Below, piece by piece: positions 13,050 to 26,301 of a DNA stretch of 64,000 nt (position 1 is its first letter; every line of letters starts with the position of its first letter). The position numbers and the translations under genes were made by a program. Below the pieces are notes generated by a model, which worked only from the letters and a program-made list of their open reading frames with translations, did not search any database and was not told the origin of the DNA. This DNA is from Aporrectodea caliginosa (lineage: Eukaryota; Annelida; Clitellata; Crassiclitellata; Lumbricidae), in NCBI GenBank assembly GCA_020284085.1, contig JACEVL010006449.1, forward strand, positions 100,001-164,000, given 5' to 3'.

Positions 13050-15245
13050 AAATTTGAAGCCTACGATGACGATTACGATTACGATTACGATTACTGAGTA
13101 TTTCAGGCACCAAGCGGAGAATCAAGGTTGAATGATCAATCAGTCTATGGCCACATTAATTTACACCATACGCGTGTTAATGTCTCGTTTCCGTTACCTC
13201 CTTTTTCTTCCTTACTTCGCTTCGATTTTTTCATCTTCTTCAATGGGACACCCTGAATGTGGTCGCTGACAGATCTTTATTAATAGGAGGCCCCACGCTG
13301 GAGACCTTCAGAAGTAGGCTTTTGCTTTTAGACCTTCACCATCGCGTGTAAAGAATACTTCGGGTTGCGTTTCATTGCGCTTTCAAAGGGCTCGTTTCAG
13401 CGCTAACCTCGCTTCGCCAATTGACTCGTCGGTGTCTCTGATTCAGTGAATCAACCGCATTCAAGAGATTCGAGCTCAATGAAACGATGAAACGCCCGAT
13501 TCATCTGCCTACAAAAAATACGATCAGTAGGGTGCCCGATCACGCCACGCGAGCACTGACAAGCAGTCAGGCAGATGAAGATAGCCATATAAAGAGACAG
13601 ACGGACGGACAGACAGACAGACAAGCACGAGATGCAACTGATTTATGCAACAACTTACTTCCTGACTGACTAATCAAAATTATTAGTCACTGACTTAAAA
13701 GTTAGTGACTCTGACCGCGCTTATTTGACAACTGAAATATGGTTTACAGACTGAAAGGAACAAGGGACTTGACTGACTGACTGACAGACTGACTGACTGG
13801 CTGACTGACTGGATGAGTAAGTATTAATATGTGGGTGTGTGTGCGTGAGAGAGAGAGAGAGAGAGACAGAGAGACAGAAACAGACAGACAGACAGACAGA
13901 GACAGCGAGACAGAGACAGAGAATAATAAGCAGAGACAGAAATATATTAATTCTGCCAGACAGATCATGTCACGACATACAGAAATCCGTCTGACAGAAC
14001 TATCGAGACCGCGATAGAAACACAGCAAGAGACAGAGAGACACCAGAGTGGGGATAAAGAGAGCCAGGGTGACAAAGAGACACCAAGACAGACAGACAAG
14101 GACCTAGAGGTGAGACCGAGGTAGATAGACAGACTGCTTTCTCACTCCCTTCTCCTAACTTCCCCTTCCCCATACACCGGTCAACACCAATTCTTTCCCC
14201 ACCCCACACCCACTCCACCTCCCTTCTCTTCCCCTTCCACTCCCTTCCCTCTTCCAGCTGCTCTTCAGTCAGTCATCCACGTTGTCTGCTGTCAACGAAC
14301 TCTCATCTGCCCTCGTCGACTCCAATTCGAAGAACATTTCAGACGCAACACAGAACGGATGCTGGCGACATCTGGCGCCGACAAACGACGACTATTTAAA
14401 AATAGGTGTCGCTTATCAACATATAGGTGGCGCCACAGGCAACCAATGAAAACAGAATACCATTATATATGTCAATACGTGTTTATGCTTTCTCGTGCGT
14501 ATATGCGCAATACAATTCTTGCATGTATATATATAAATAAATTATATATATATATATATATATAATTTTTATATATTATATATTGGTGATATATATGTAT
14601 ATGGGTATGGGTGTATTGAGTGCCTGACAATTAATATAGGGTTTTCATAAACCTCTTAAAATAGGCGTTCTTTTTGCGTGGATACCAGATGTTTCTAAAT
14701 TGCTTTGAATCTTGTCGCGAAGACTTCTAAAAGCAGATCATATATGACGCCTGTAGAATATAATTTTAACCTATAAAGCTGGTGCAATAATATAATCGAC
14801 AGCCTTAGACAGCCTGTAATTATATGTCTAAATATATATATATATGTAATATGATTATATATATATACTATGTATGTATATATATATACTATGCTGGTTG
14901 CTCTTGCCCCATTTTTTGGAACAGAGATATTGACAGACAGTTGTTTTTTTCCTGGTACCACATGAAATTGGTAAACAAGGTCCAGCTGGAATGTACATCA
15001 ACAACTCAGGGCATCGCCTTCTGATGGGTTTCATATCAGTCGGGCTTAGTAGATGTGACCTCTTTTCACGTCACCGGGATTCTGACCCATGACCCGGAAG
15101 TAGGAGTTGGACAAGTGCCAACACGACCAACAGAGCGTTAAGTCACAGTCTCGCCACCTAGTTAATCACCCGTTACCTAATTACGTCAATTAATTAATGA
15201 ATAGTCGCCTATAGTTAGTTATGTTACCTATAGCAACTGTTATTA
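13050..15245. other. No gene seen
   Basis: Apart from the arrays at 13765-13930 and short TA runs near 14540 and 14830, this is unassigned DNA with no codon-like pattern. Confidence 0.5.
13765..13930 (+). repeat. (GACT)n, (GA)n and (CAGA)n arrays
   Basis: A run of GACT/GGCT units, then GA, then CAGA units. Confidence 0.85.
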
Positions 15246-15249
15246 ACTA

Positions 15250-15308
15250 ATTTCTGCATGTATGTATGTATGTATGTATATAATAATAACAACAACAACA
15301 ACAACAAC

Positions 15309-15354
<46 letters not shown>
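15250..15354 (+). repeat. (GTAT)n, (AAC)n and (AAT)n arrays
   Basis: Three adjacent simple repeats. The (AAT)n part is the tail of the minus-strand fragment at 15355. Confidence 0.85.
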
Positions 15355-15470
15355 TATTTTTTCTTTAATCAAGCGCCGGCAAACGCACTGCGCTTTACAT
15401 GTACAATTGTATATACATGTTATATGCAATTGAAACAGTTCACAAGAACACAAATATGGCTGTATGTATG
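15355..15470 (-). mobile_element. Short fragment resembling SINE family B 3' region
   Basis: It contains GCAATTGAAACAGTTCACAA and GAACACAAAT, the reverse of the body of family B, next to an (AAT)n run as expected for the tail. The copy is diverged and truncated. Confidence 0.4.
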
Positions 15471-15507
15471 TAAGTTTGTATGCATGTATGTGTGTGTATG
15501 CATGTAG

Positions 15508-15700
15508 CTTCTTTCTTCTTTTGGTACTCTGCCTCTTATAAGGCAGGTTCATATGTCCGATGTCGCCACTGTTCTCGTTGTTGGGCCTCTTCTTTCAGCG
15601 TTTTGTATATCCACCTGTCATCATCCAATCCAGCATCATCTGCTTTGGTCTTCCTGTTGTCCGCCTTCCATTTAGTCAAAACAAAACTCGACAGGCAGAG
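15508..15700 (-). mobile_element. Dispersed repeat, possible LINE C-terminus
   Basis: It is homologous to 7127-7300: both share CTCTGCCTCTTA, AGGCAGGTTCA, TGTCCGA, GTCGCCACT, CTCGTTGTTGGGCCTCTTCT and AATCCAGCATCATCTG. The minus-strand frame reads DRWIYKTLKEEAQQREQW, compatible with an arginine/tryptophan-rich LINE C-terminus. The family is not certain. Confidence 0.45.
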
Positions 15701-15789
15701 GGGGTTATTCGGTTCCAGGTCAAAATCCAAAGTGGTCAGGCAGGCAGACAGTCAAACCACAAAGCTGGATGGACAGGATGGTGCTTAGA

Positions 15790-16320
15790 ATTGAAACGGC
15801 GAGGGAGGTAAGGAGAAGATAAGGAATCGGGATATGATTTTCAAAAGAGCATGATGCAGTGTTTCCAGTTTTGAGTGAAAGACATGTGGAGGGATAGCAA
15901 GACTGCAAGAGGTGTGGTTTTGGTCGGTTCGTAGGATGGACAAAATATTTGGCGTAATTCTGGTGGGAGTTTGTTCCAGAGAAGTGGAACAGCGATTTGT
16001 AAATTTTAGTCATGAGGTGACGGAAGTGCAGAGAAGTGTACGGGCGGAAAAGGAGTGGGTTGAGCGGCGTGATTCGACTGTGAATAACTGACGAAGATAT
16101 ATGAGGGCTGGGAGGATTGAAGTGTGTTGTAGGTGAGTGATATGACTTTGTATTCTATTCGTCCAGGTTTTTTAAGCCAGTGGAGTGATTTAAAAACAGG
16201 AACGATGTGACGGTGTTTGGCGGTTTAAGTGACGACACCAGCGAGAGCATTCTGGGTAGCTTGAAGGAGACGAGACTTAGGACGTTGGTCACGTTTGGTG
16301 TTCACGTCTGAGTCCTGCAT
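15790..16320 (-). pseudogene. LINE C-terminal remnant (CR1/L2-like)
   Basis: Minus-strand translation gives LQATQNALAGVVT, FKSLHWLKKPGRIEYKV and AVPLLWNKLPPELRQIF, interrupted by stops. These match the order of conserved motifs in CR1/L2 C-termini (…NAAARLV…, LHWLPV…, LWNSLP). No RT core. Confidence 0.75.
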
Positions 16321-16349
16321 CGGTTTAAACAATAAGCATTTTCGCTTTT

Positions 16350-16760
16350 TATTAGTTCTAAAAAACTAGTTTTATTAGCAATAAATATTACTATTATTAT
16401 TTATATATATTAGTGGTAGTATTTTAGTATTACAAATTATTAGTATTATTAGTTGCGAATGTAACCATTCTTGGCTTGTTGATAGATATTAGTATTATTA
16501 GTGTTGTTGACAGAGTGCTATTGATAGGCTGCTGTAAATAATAGCTATATCGTTGGTTGGTGATAGAACGATGCTTTTGACAGTGTCGTTGAGTGCGTGT
16601 TGTTTCTAAAGGATCTTGTTGATGTAATGCTGTTGATTGGATGCTGTTAATAAGAAGTTAAGAAGAGGATATCGATCAGGTTAGGGCGTTGTTGACAGGA
16701 TGCTTTTAGCTTTAAAGTCGTGTTGATGATAGAACGCTGTTGATTGGGGCTTTAGCCACC
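16350..16760 (+). repeat. Degenerate repeat of GCTGTTGATTGGATGCTG type
   Basis: Phrases such as GTTGACAGAGTGCTATTGAT, GTTGATTGGATGCTGTTAAT and GTTGACAGGATGCTTTTA recur at irregular spacing. It looks like an old minisatellite. Confidence 0.4.
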
Positions 16761-17114
16761 AACACGTATAGGCCTACACGTCAATCCCGTATTTTCGACT
16801 CTGCATCATTTTAGAAAATGCTGAAAACAACGTTTTGTAATTAGTCAGGTAATGCGCCTAAGACGGTTAAAGACGTTTCAAGTGTGACGTATGTGTTTTC
16901 TCCATCCAGACAACAGAGCTGCCTTTCCACAAAACGAGGCCTTTTCACGATAACAATCCGTGTCTATTTATGTTTTCTTGTTTTGATATAACGTCAAAAT
17001 CTATAATTGACGCAGCATCGATGCAATGCAACCGTACGTAAACAACTTAAAGCTCCTATACAGTTGTAAACGTCACAGTCAATACCTATCACGGATTGTC
17101 TACGCGCTTGTAAG

Positions 17115-18124
17115 TAGACCTGGGAGTCACTTTGGTCAGCCAATCTGACCCCACTTGACCCTAAAGTGACTTGAGGTCGACTTGAAGTCGACAACTTGGA
17201 GCCAAAACGACTTGATCCGACTTGGCAGAAAAACAACCAACTTCCGACTTAAAGTCGACTTCTGACATGGTAATAACGATTAAGTACGGCTAATAATACA
17301 AAAATGTCATGCCAATTTGCCTGGCAAGCATTAATTTCATATACTAATTAGTAATGAGACCTCAACACCTGATGAATAAAATTGGTGAAAGTTTATTAGG
17401 CCTATTTTAAGCAGTGTGTTTTTGTGCTTGAACAGTTTTGTAATGCTCTAATGGGTTAGCAGAAGAATCTGTGGCGGACCGCGGACTGGTTGCACTGAAT
17501 GGCTTGTTATAATAATACATTTTAATTCTGTTGTCATAATTATTTGGACACTATAACCCCTAACGTTAATAGCAATGCATGGCATATGCATGCGTACTGC
17601 CTAAAAGTTCATTGATTTGCGCGCGTTCAGCTCTTGATAGTGATAAGGTAGACGTGCTAACATTTTTATTAACATTTCGATTCGCCATTTTTATGAAACG
17701 TACGTGTGACGTTTTAACATAGAATAACAAATGATATAGATAAATCGACACCTATAAACAAAACAAGTAACTGTTTAGCACAACCGCCGCAACCGGCGTC
17801 GATAATACAAAATTAAACCGCAGCCTAAGTAGGCTACGCGGTATAGACCGTAGAAGTTAGAACATGCTTCTTTTATTTTTGCAAAAGCACTACAAAACTG
17901 CTTAAATGCTGCCGTGACCTCACGATCATTAGTGTGATATGATAAATTTGGATTTATTCGTGTCTCAAGTCGGTTTAAGTCGACTTGTGGAGAAAACAAC
18001 TTGAGGTCACTTTTCTGGACAAATTCGACTCGGGGGTCAGTTGCGCTAGGCAGAAACGACTCGACTCGACTTGGGATGCCCAAGTCGACTGGGGTCGACT
18101 TATTGGGGTCGACTCCCAGGTCTA
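17115..18124. mobile_element. hAT-like non-autonomous element, about 1 kb, with perfect 8-bp TSD
   Basis: A perfect 14-bp terminal inverted repeat TAGACCTGGGAGTC lies at both ends, flanked by identical 8-bp repeats CTTGTAAG (17107-17114 and 18125-18132). Both arms carry many GTCGAC and CTTGAGGTC motifs, so the subterminal regions are mutually complementary. The AT-rich centre has no transposase frame that I can recognise. Confidence 0.92.
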
Positions 18125-18149
18125 CTTGTAAGCCACGCCACAGACGGTA

Positions 18150-18385
18150 TCTGCAGGAGCCAGACATTGTATTGTATTTAGAGATTTGCAAAGCGCCTCT
18201 CACAGTGCACGCCAATCGGAGGCGCTCCCAGTGCGAAAGTATCCCGAAAATAAAGGCAAGTTTTGAGGCAGGGCCATCGGAGAGTCTGACGATGCGAAAC
18301 AAGGGGGAGAAAATTGATTCCATAGTAAGGGGCCAATGCAGACAAAGCACGGTTCTATTTAGGGTTGGTTTTACGGGTTCAAACC
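18150..18385 (-). mobile_element. LINE 3' end
   Basis: The minus strand reads CIGPLLWNQFSPP followed by AGAGGCGCTTTGCAAATCTC and an (AATAC)n tail. It abuts the right TSD of the hAT-like element at 17115-18124. Confidence 0.6.
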
Positions 18386-18994
18386 CACAAAATAAATGCA
18401 TTGCTGTTATTAAAAACTAAACATTTAAAAAATACGACAATTTCCAATAGAACCCCCAAACTAAAAATCCTCTGCGAATTTTTTTCCTGGCTACGCCCCT
18501 GAGACAAGTGCAGGGAACTTGGCTATGGAAGTTCTAAGTGGTTCGACTGTACGCCTACAGAAGCGAGCAGACAAAAGCGTCGATGAAGGCATATCCAGAT
18601 CTACTATCGCGAACAATACAGTCACCTAACGACACCAAAAGCACATGCACCCATTTCCAGGCAGACCTCCAAACCGTAAAACACCCTTAATCTAATCTTC
18701 GCTTCCAATGGAAACTCGCCACCCAGCGCCATCCTGCGTCAGATATTCCAACCGCCCGGCATGTAACGGCGCACGTATGCAAGATACGGTCTGCCCGCGC
18801 GTGAACCCCGCTTGTCATTTATCTCGCCATGAAGCCAAGATATACGGTCGAACTGCGAGGCGTAACACCGGCACCCGTCCCGAGCAAGGCAGGTTATTAC
18901 AGCAGTCAAGCCCGCGTGAAATCGAAACTTTATTACTACGCGGAGCGGCAATTTGTAAGTTATATAAAGTTTATTCGGCGGGGCAACGAGCGAT

Positions 18995-19080
18995 AAGTGG
19001 CCGTATAACCCGGCGGACTCGCGGTCGCATTAATCAGAGGATAACGTTCGGCGCGGGTTCGAATCCCGCGCGAAAATAAC
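18995..19080 (+). other. tRNA-like fragment
   Basis: GCGCGGGTTCGAATCCCGCGC forms a perfect T-arm-like stem with a B box (about 19050-19071), but no matching acceptor stem or clear A box is present. It is either a decayed tRNA or a SINE head. Confidence 0.35.
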
Positions 19081-20138
19081 AACGAATATCGGGCGTGATA
19101 ACGCGGAGAATACAAGCGAAATTATAAGTCCTAATGTCATTGTTGTTGGAGTCGAAATTGCATCGGGTGTTAAACTGTAAATGGCGCAAGCGTTGTGTCT
19201 GGGACTTTTCACGAAGTGCATATTATGTGCGTTCGGAAAGGGCAAAACGTTTTGGCCTGGACTCGCTTGCGCTTTATAGGTTTTGGATGGGAAATAAGTC
19301 GTGATAGACCTACATTACATAACGCAGCTCAATATAGATGCAGCTTGTCCTATGTGTATAATTGTACATTATGGTACTAAACTGTAATATTTATATAGTT
19401 ATTTATGTATCTACGCATGTGTGGATGTATTCACGTAAGTACGTGCATATTTTAATTGCACACCACTGTCCTTAACAGCCCACAAACAAACATCGGTACA
19501 AAAACATGACAATGTATTCACAATTTGAGCATTCAAAATCTGTTGTGAAATAGTATTTAGTATATGCACAATGCAAGTTTAAACCGAATAACGTCATAAG
19601 TTTTTTGATTTGTCAGCATTGAGTTGTGATCGTGTCCGCGCACTGGAAGCGGCACTGTCAAAACTTGCCAGCAACGTCTTCTTGTTCGAGTCAGGAAATT
19701 GATGGCGATACTCGCTAACGACTTGTAGCAAATTACATTTCTGATCTTCGTCACTTGTCAGGCTTGAGCTGTAATCCTGGATTGGCTTTAGACCTATCCC
19801 TCTCTCTCTTTCCGAGGTGGCGTTGAATAAACCTGCGACTCAAAGGCAGATCCTGAACTTCATGGCCTAGAGATTGAGTAGCTGCTGCCAATTGATGTGG
19901 TGGTGATTCCCTATCAGTGACTTTAGTTCGATCCAAAGCTGCTTAGTCATGAAGAGTCTCCTGCTTCGCTGTTTTCAGTTGGTTGATGGTTTTTCATCCT
20001 CTTTGATAGACAATCACTGTCTTCTTCAGATGTGACCTTGTCACCGCTGTTCAACTCCGAAGCTACTGTGATTGTCGGAACTTTCATATCATTCAAGTTG
20101 ATCTCTCACGTCGTTCTTCTTCAGCTGTTGCTTAAATA

Positions 20139-20405
20139 TATGTATGTATGCATGCATGTAAGCAAGTATGTATGTATGTATGTATGTATGTATGTATGTA
20201 TGTATGTATGTATGTATGTATGTATGTATGTATGCATGTATGTATGTATGTATGTATGTATGTATGTATGTATGTATGTATGTATGTATGTATGTATATT
20301 ATGTATGTATGTATGTATGTATGTATGTATGTATGTATGTATGTATGTATGTATATGTATGTGTATGTATATATATGTATGTACGTATACATATTGGTAT
20401 GTATA
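20139..20405 (+). repeat. (GTAT)n tetranucleotide array
   Basis: Nearly pure ATGT units with rare variants. Confidence 0.95.
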
Positions 20406-21199
20406 TAGGCATCTCCTCAGAATTTAAGATCATCTGCATGGCCTATTGCTAACATCTGTTCGATTGATATTTCCAGTATTATGCTAGTCAATTAGAATAC
20501 CAATATCGACATACCAGCATCGCTCTACTTATATAATTGTAATCTTATAATCAAACACAATGAACTGTCGGTGAATTATTCATAATTACTTGAAGTCTTT
20601 TGAACTGATCGGACACTGCAGAACATCTCCAGAATTACCGGATCGATTTCGACCAATGTTACATTATCCGTTGCTTTATCGAACCAATTCGTTCGTATGA
20701 GGTCTATAGCCAGCGGTCATATCGATAGTAGTTGAATCGAGACGCTTAGAACGTCCGGCTAATGGATCTTAATTACGACGCGTTTTAGCAAGTGGCGAAA
20801 TTGAGGATCATGTAGTTTTGAAATGAAGGGAAAGTCGGTAATTTGCGTGCACGATAGCGAGAGGTTAGCTGTGTAAGACCTACGAAAATATTTCTGGATA
20901 GAGATAAAGTAGATCGTTATACGAATATTGCTTATTACCAAGAATGTTGTACAGAAACATGTACTAACAGACTCAACCATAAGCAGCCATACTGTCGATT
21001 GTGACTGTTCACATACAGCTTTTTGCCTGTTGTGCTTTGGAAATAAAAGAATATAAATATATACACACATACATGTATGATAGCAATGTAGAGTGTATAC
21101 GTACGTATACTTAGAGATAAAGTAGTATGTATACGAACATATGCTTATGTCCAAGAATGTATATACGTATGCAGTGCATGTACATGTAGGTAGGTATAT

Positions 21200-21300
21200 A
21201 TTCATTCACTGTCGATTGTGACTGTTTATATAGCAGCTTTTTGCCTGTTCAAGAAGCTTTACTCAGAGGCGCTCCCATTCCACACCACATGTATGATACA
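21200..21300 (-). mobile_element. LINE 3' terminus with internal insertion
   Basis: The minus strand reads TGGGAGCGCCTCTGAGTAAA and then GCTGCTATATAAACAG followed by (AATG)n. About 10 bp (GGCAAAAAGCT) disrupt the usual GGCGC box. Confidence 0.5.
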
Positions 21301-21456
21301 AGTAAGTATACGTAAGGAGCATGTGTATGAACGTAGATGTTAATGTATGTACATAGGTATATACGTATGCAGGCATGTACATCTCCAACGGGATATCATT
21401 CCAGATTATATATGTATGTATATATGTATGTATATGTATGCATATGTATATCTATG

Positions 21457-21528
<72 letters not shown>

Positions 21529-23124
21529 TGTCCATATGTATGTATATATATCCTAGAGAACATAATATTATGTTCTAGGTTAAATCGACGCTCGTTAGAC
21601 TTTTAATAACGTGCATAATAATAAAGAGAATTAGGTCGCGACTGAGGTTTTTATTCGTTAGAAACTGACTACGGAGTTTGCTCGCCGAAAGCGTTTTAGT
21701 GATTTGTCTGCAATTAGCAGACGGAGAGAAATGTCAAGGGCCATCTCAAAATAGCGCCTTTCAATTTGCACACTGCAGCTTCCTAGTCAGAATCACGTTC
21801 GCAGAACTCGGTAAAAGCGAAGATTATAACCTCCAGGCTTCTTTCGTTTCCTGCATTAATTTTTTGTCTTTGAGATCTGAACTCCATAATTGTGCACTCC
21901 ATTAAAATGATTGAACTAATAAGTTATATTAAATGCTTAATATTTATTTACAAGCTCTCTGGATTTATCGATTATCTTAGCCATTTGACTATTATTTTTG
22001 TTTAATCAATATCTAACCGGAGATTTTGTAACCTTGTTGCATTTGTGTCAACGAGTTTGTGCAATAAAGGAATAGTATAGTAGGAGTAGTAGGCCCTATT
22101 ACCTAAATAAACACCATTTTGCTTCTCTTTGTGTCCAGTTTTCATGGTTTTTTTTCTTGATAGCTTTAACACAGTTAGCATTTGATTTCGTTGTTATTGC
22201 TATTAAAATTTCGTTGTCATAACGTCACAGAAAACGCTAGAGTTTAAATACTTCGCCCGCCCCTAAAATCGCACTCATCCACCCAAAAAATACCCACCAC
22301 CCCAAATAAAACCCACCTATCAACCCACCGTGCAGATTACATCGACCCAGCCAGTTCACACCAGCCCAACATACAAATACTGCGCCCATCAACACACCAT
22401 CCAATCCGGCAAAATCCTCCCGGAATCACATCAACCATCTAAATCGCACCAATGAAGATATCCGCCAACATCCAAGTCCTGCGACATGGAACAACATCAT
22501 CGACAGGCCAGGGCTTAAAGGATTAAAACGTTGTTCGGGCACAGACTGGTATTATGGGGCGCTTATGAGTGTCTGCCCCACAGCACCAGGATACACTTTT
22601 CATCGATCGAGAAGCATAGATGTTGTTGATGATGATGGTGAAGGCGATTATGACGTTGATGATGACGATGGCACTAAAGATCATAGATCTATAGTCGCTT
22701 GACATCGCGGTTTCTATACAGAGTGGGATTCAACGCGGTGAGCCCGGCGAGGTATATCGTTTGAATTCGCAGCAACGGGTCATATAGCCTCCAATAACAA
22801 CGTCAATCAACAACGTCATAATAGTTCACTGAACAAAATGCGCTAAATAAATGCACGAGGCATAGACGTACTGCTTTAAAAGAGGCAAATTATGAATTAG
22901 AAACAGTTTCTGAATGCGCGATGTCCTGCACTGTCAACTCTTTCGCAACGAATCTGTCTACAGGGTTTCTGCTTTGGTTTCTGTGGCGTTGCCTCTCTGG
23001 GTTCGATCCCAGCGTATTTGAGGGAGCTTTGCTGCTCCACTCTGTAGGGTGTTCGGGGTTGCTGCTGCCTCTGCTCTTCTGCGCAGAGTGAGCTTCTTGT
23101 CCGATATACACAACTTCTATCAGG

Positions 23125-23320
23125 CAGCATCGTGCCTTTTCTTTTGTTGGCCCTAAGGTCTCGAATGGGCGCCCTCTGACTATGCGCTTATTGCCTATGG
23201 TTTTTACTTATACCTTTTATTGCCATCTTAAGACTCCTCTTCAACCGGAGCTGGGTCGGGAGCGCCTCTGAGTAGTTACCTTGAAGGGGCGCTATATAAA
23301 TCCACCCAATGAATAAATGA
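23125..23320 (+). mobile_element. LINE 3' end (same family as 50230)
   Basis: AFSFVGPKVSNGRPLTMR corresponds to the AFSIVVPSLWNGLPSDLR region. After a frameshift, LLFNRSWVGSASE precedes the stop. The 3' terminus is GAAGGGGCGCTATATAAAT followed by AATGAATAAATGAATG. Confidence 0.7.
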
Positions 23321-23446
23321 ATGATTCCGAGCTAGCCATTTGCCTTCAAACATTGGCAAAAGTAACTTCGTTTTGTTTCGCTCTCATCGCAAGCTCGTTC
23401 CTGGTGACTACTTCGATTGTTAGCATCAGCGACAAAGCAATTCAAT

Positions 23447-23450
23447 CAAT

Positions 23451-23493
<43 letters not shown>

Positions 23494-23600
23494 CAAACAA
23501 ACAATATATCTATTTGTCTATCTATTCATCAATCAACTAATCAATCAATATATCTATATATCTATCTATTTGTCTATCTATCCATCAATCAATCAATCTC
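23447..23600 (+). repeat. (CAAT)n/(TCTA)n compound array
   Basis: CAAT units, then AAAC, then interspersed TCTA and CAAT. Confidence 0.9.
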
Positions 23601-23884
23601 ACAGGTATCGTCCTCGAAATTTATAGACGTACATCTGGATCAACAGCACCTTGCGTAGAAAGATCACATATCATATTGCCAAGGACACTTCATTGTCCAT
23701 CTACATCTTTCATACTTTAGTATCAACTGCATGAGCGTCTAATTAGTAATTACACCTGTGATTAAAATACCTGATACTCCGCAGAAACGCCATACGCCAT
23801 ACGCCATATTAGCCTATATCCACGTTCTAGGTCAGAGTCAACATTTACCAGTCAAGGAAAATTTGAAACTTGAACGCATTACTT

Positions 23885-24030
23885 GCAGGCTGTCTGTTCT
23901 GTTAGTAGTTAAGAAATCTTCTGTCATTTGTGTTCTTGTGAATTGTTTATTGCATAATTGTACACTGTAGCCGGTTGCGGTTTGTCAACCGGATTGTTGC
24001 AATAAACGAAAATATTATTATATTAGGCCT
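23885..24030 (+). mobile_element. SINE family B, 5'-truncated copy
   Basis: It shares CAGGCTGTCTGTTCTGTTAG, CTTCTGTCATTTGTGTTC, GGTTTGTCAACCGGATTG and CAATAAACGAAAATATTATT with 12245-12545. The tRNA-like head is missing. Confidence 0.65.
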
Positions 24031-24894
24031 ACTAAACTGCAAATCGGTGTATTTATCGGTGTATAGAGCAAAATGCATCAACCGTTGGCGCCCCAAAACC
24101 AGGCTGCAATCAGGCCAAAGCCTATAGGATCTGTTGACATGTTTTCACTCATATTGGATGCTTTACTCTTCTACATGCGAATGCTTTTAAACGGAGTATG
24201 CAAATAATTTGCGCCCTGTCACTGAGCTCGTCTTTTGATTAAGAAGGTAATGAAGCGTGATGATACTGTGTACGCGGCGCTTGTCTCCAGTCACTTGCCG
24301 AGTTACGCACTCCATTGGAGAGGAAAGGCTGGAGGTTGGCGTGATATGAACAAATATACGAGTCGGCACAACTCATATTAACATCTGACAATTAGGTCAT
24401 TCAGAGGGTGGGATACGATCCCTCCTGGGAAAATATTTCTATCTATAGTCTCTGATTTAGAAAATCTACCTAATATATCTTAATTACCAACATCAAAGCC
24501 TATGACGTTAATTAATTAAGCTGGTTTTATTAATTAAGCTGCCTTTTGTTGTTGTTATTATTATTGTTGTTGTTGTTATTATTCATATGGGATGGCTAAT
24601 ATTCGCTTGTATGGTGCGATAAAGGAGACTTACAAAATTATCTATCTATTGCTTACAAAGCAATTGCGTTGAAGCATTGGGTGGTTACTGAAGGCTTTGA
24701 AACATGACTGAAATGTCATGAAAGTAAGAATATTCTTTAATTGATGCCTTTGCCTTTCTCTCGCGAGATTTGGGTTTGGCAGTGACCACGTTTTTAATGA
24801 GGATAAAGCCTTCTTGGTTTATGGGGTCAAGCGCTTTAAAGGTCAGAGGAATAATAATTACTATCATTTATTTATAAACGCTACTGTCTAATGA

Positions 24895-25040
24895 CCAAGC
24901 AGTAATCGATGGAGCTGAGCAATTTCCAGTGAAGGACTTGACTTGCTCAGGGCTACTGCATAGTGACCGTCTCAGGGAGGCTGGAACCCGTACTCTCGGC
25001 GTTAGAGGGTGAGCGATCTAACGCGCAAAGGATGAAAGCC
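24895..25040 (-). mobile_element. tRNA-like SINE remnant
   Basis: On the minus strand GCGCGTTAGATCGCTCACC and GTACGGGTTCCAGCC are spaced like tRNA A and B boxes. The downstream body (CTGAGCAAGTCAAGTCCTTC) is not shared with families A or B. Confidence 0.4.
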
Positions 25041-25183
25041 TGTAACATAGTGGTGCCTGAGGCTGAAGCCAAGGAGACAGGTGAATATGATTGACGCCAG
25101 ATCTGGTCAGTGAGAGCCAAGTTAAGTGTGTCTGCGTATGAATACGTATACTATAGCATCGCTTCTCTCTCTAGCTTTCTCTG

Positions 25184-25937
<754 letters not shown>

Positions 25938-25975
25938 TAGCCATTATTTTATTATTGTTACTAATTTTAAGCACT

Positions 25976-26301
25976 TTATTGTTAATATTTCTTTAACTTC
26001 AAGCTTCTCTTTCCAAGCAACAAATGTAACTGGTACGTTACTATGGTCACTCCGATACACTGCTACGATTACCGAGGAGCTGTTACTACGGTTGCCTAAA
26101 TATAGAATTCGACGGCTTCATATTGAGGGTTATTTTAGGAAACTCGATAAGTCCGAATGCACGTCAGCCTTTGCTAATGTCTATGTCGCGGATGATATTG
26201 AGACGCTTGCAATCTCCACCTGTACGCAGTGCAAAGCCGACTTCCTAATGTGGCTAAAAATTCACCGTGTATTAATAAATATGCGTACTAAAATACGATA
26301 G
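25976..26301 (+). other. Non-repetitive open stretch downstream of the (TCTA)n array, unrecognised
   Basis: After the tetranucleotide array a frame stays open for roughly 108 codons of ordinary, non-repetitive sequence ending in a stop at 26299-26301. The peptide contains CTSAFANVYVADD and CTQCKADFLMWLKIHR. I recognise no domain. No obvious acceptor or start codon belongs to this part alone. It may be a chance frame or the remnant of a coding exon or transposon. Confidence 0.15.

Larger units (their letters stand above)
18390..22890. other. No gene seen outside listed repeats
   Basis: Unassigned sequence. 22255-22480 is notably C- and A-rich (many CCCACC and CATCCA runs) on the + strand. Confidence 0.5.

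Noticed and set aside
18001..18420. 139-codon plus-strand frame spanning 18001-18420
   Set aside because: It crosses the right end of the hAT-like element and an antisense LINE terminus, so it is a composite of unrelated repeats.
20139..20405. CRISPR-like or regularly spaced array
   Set aside because: These are continuous tetranucleotides with no spacers, in an animal genome.
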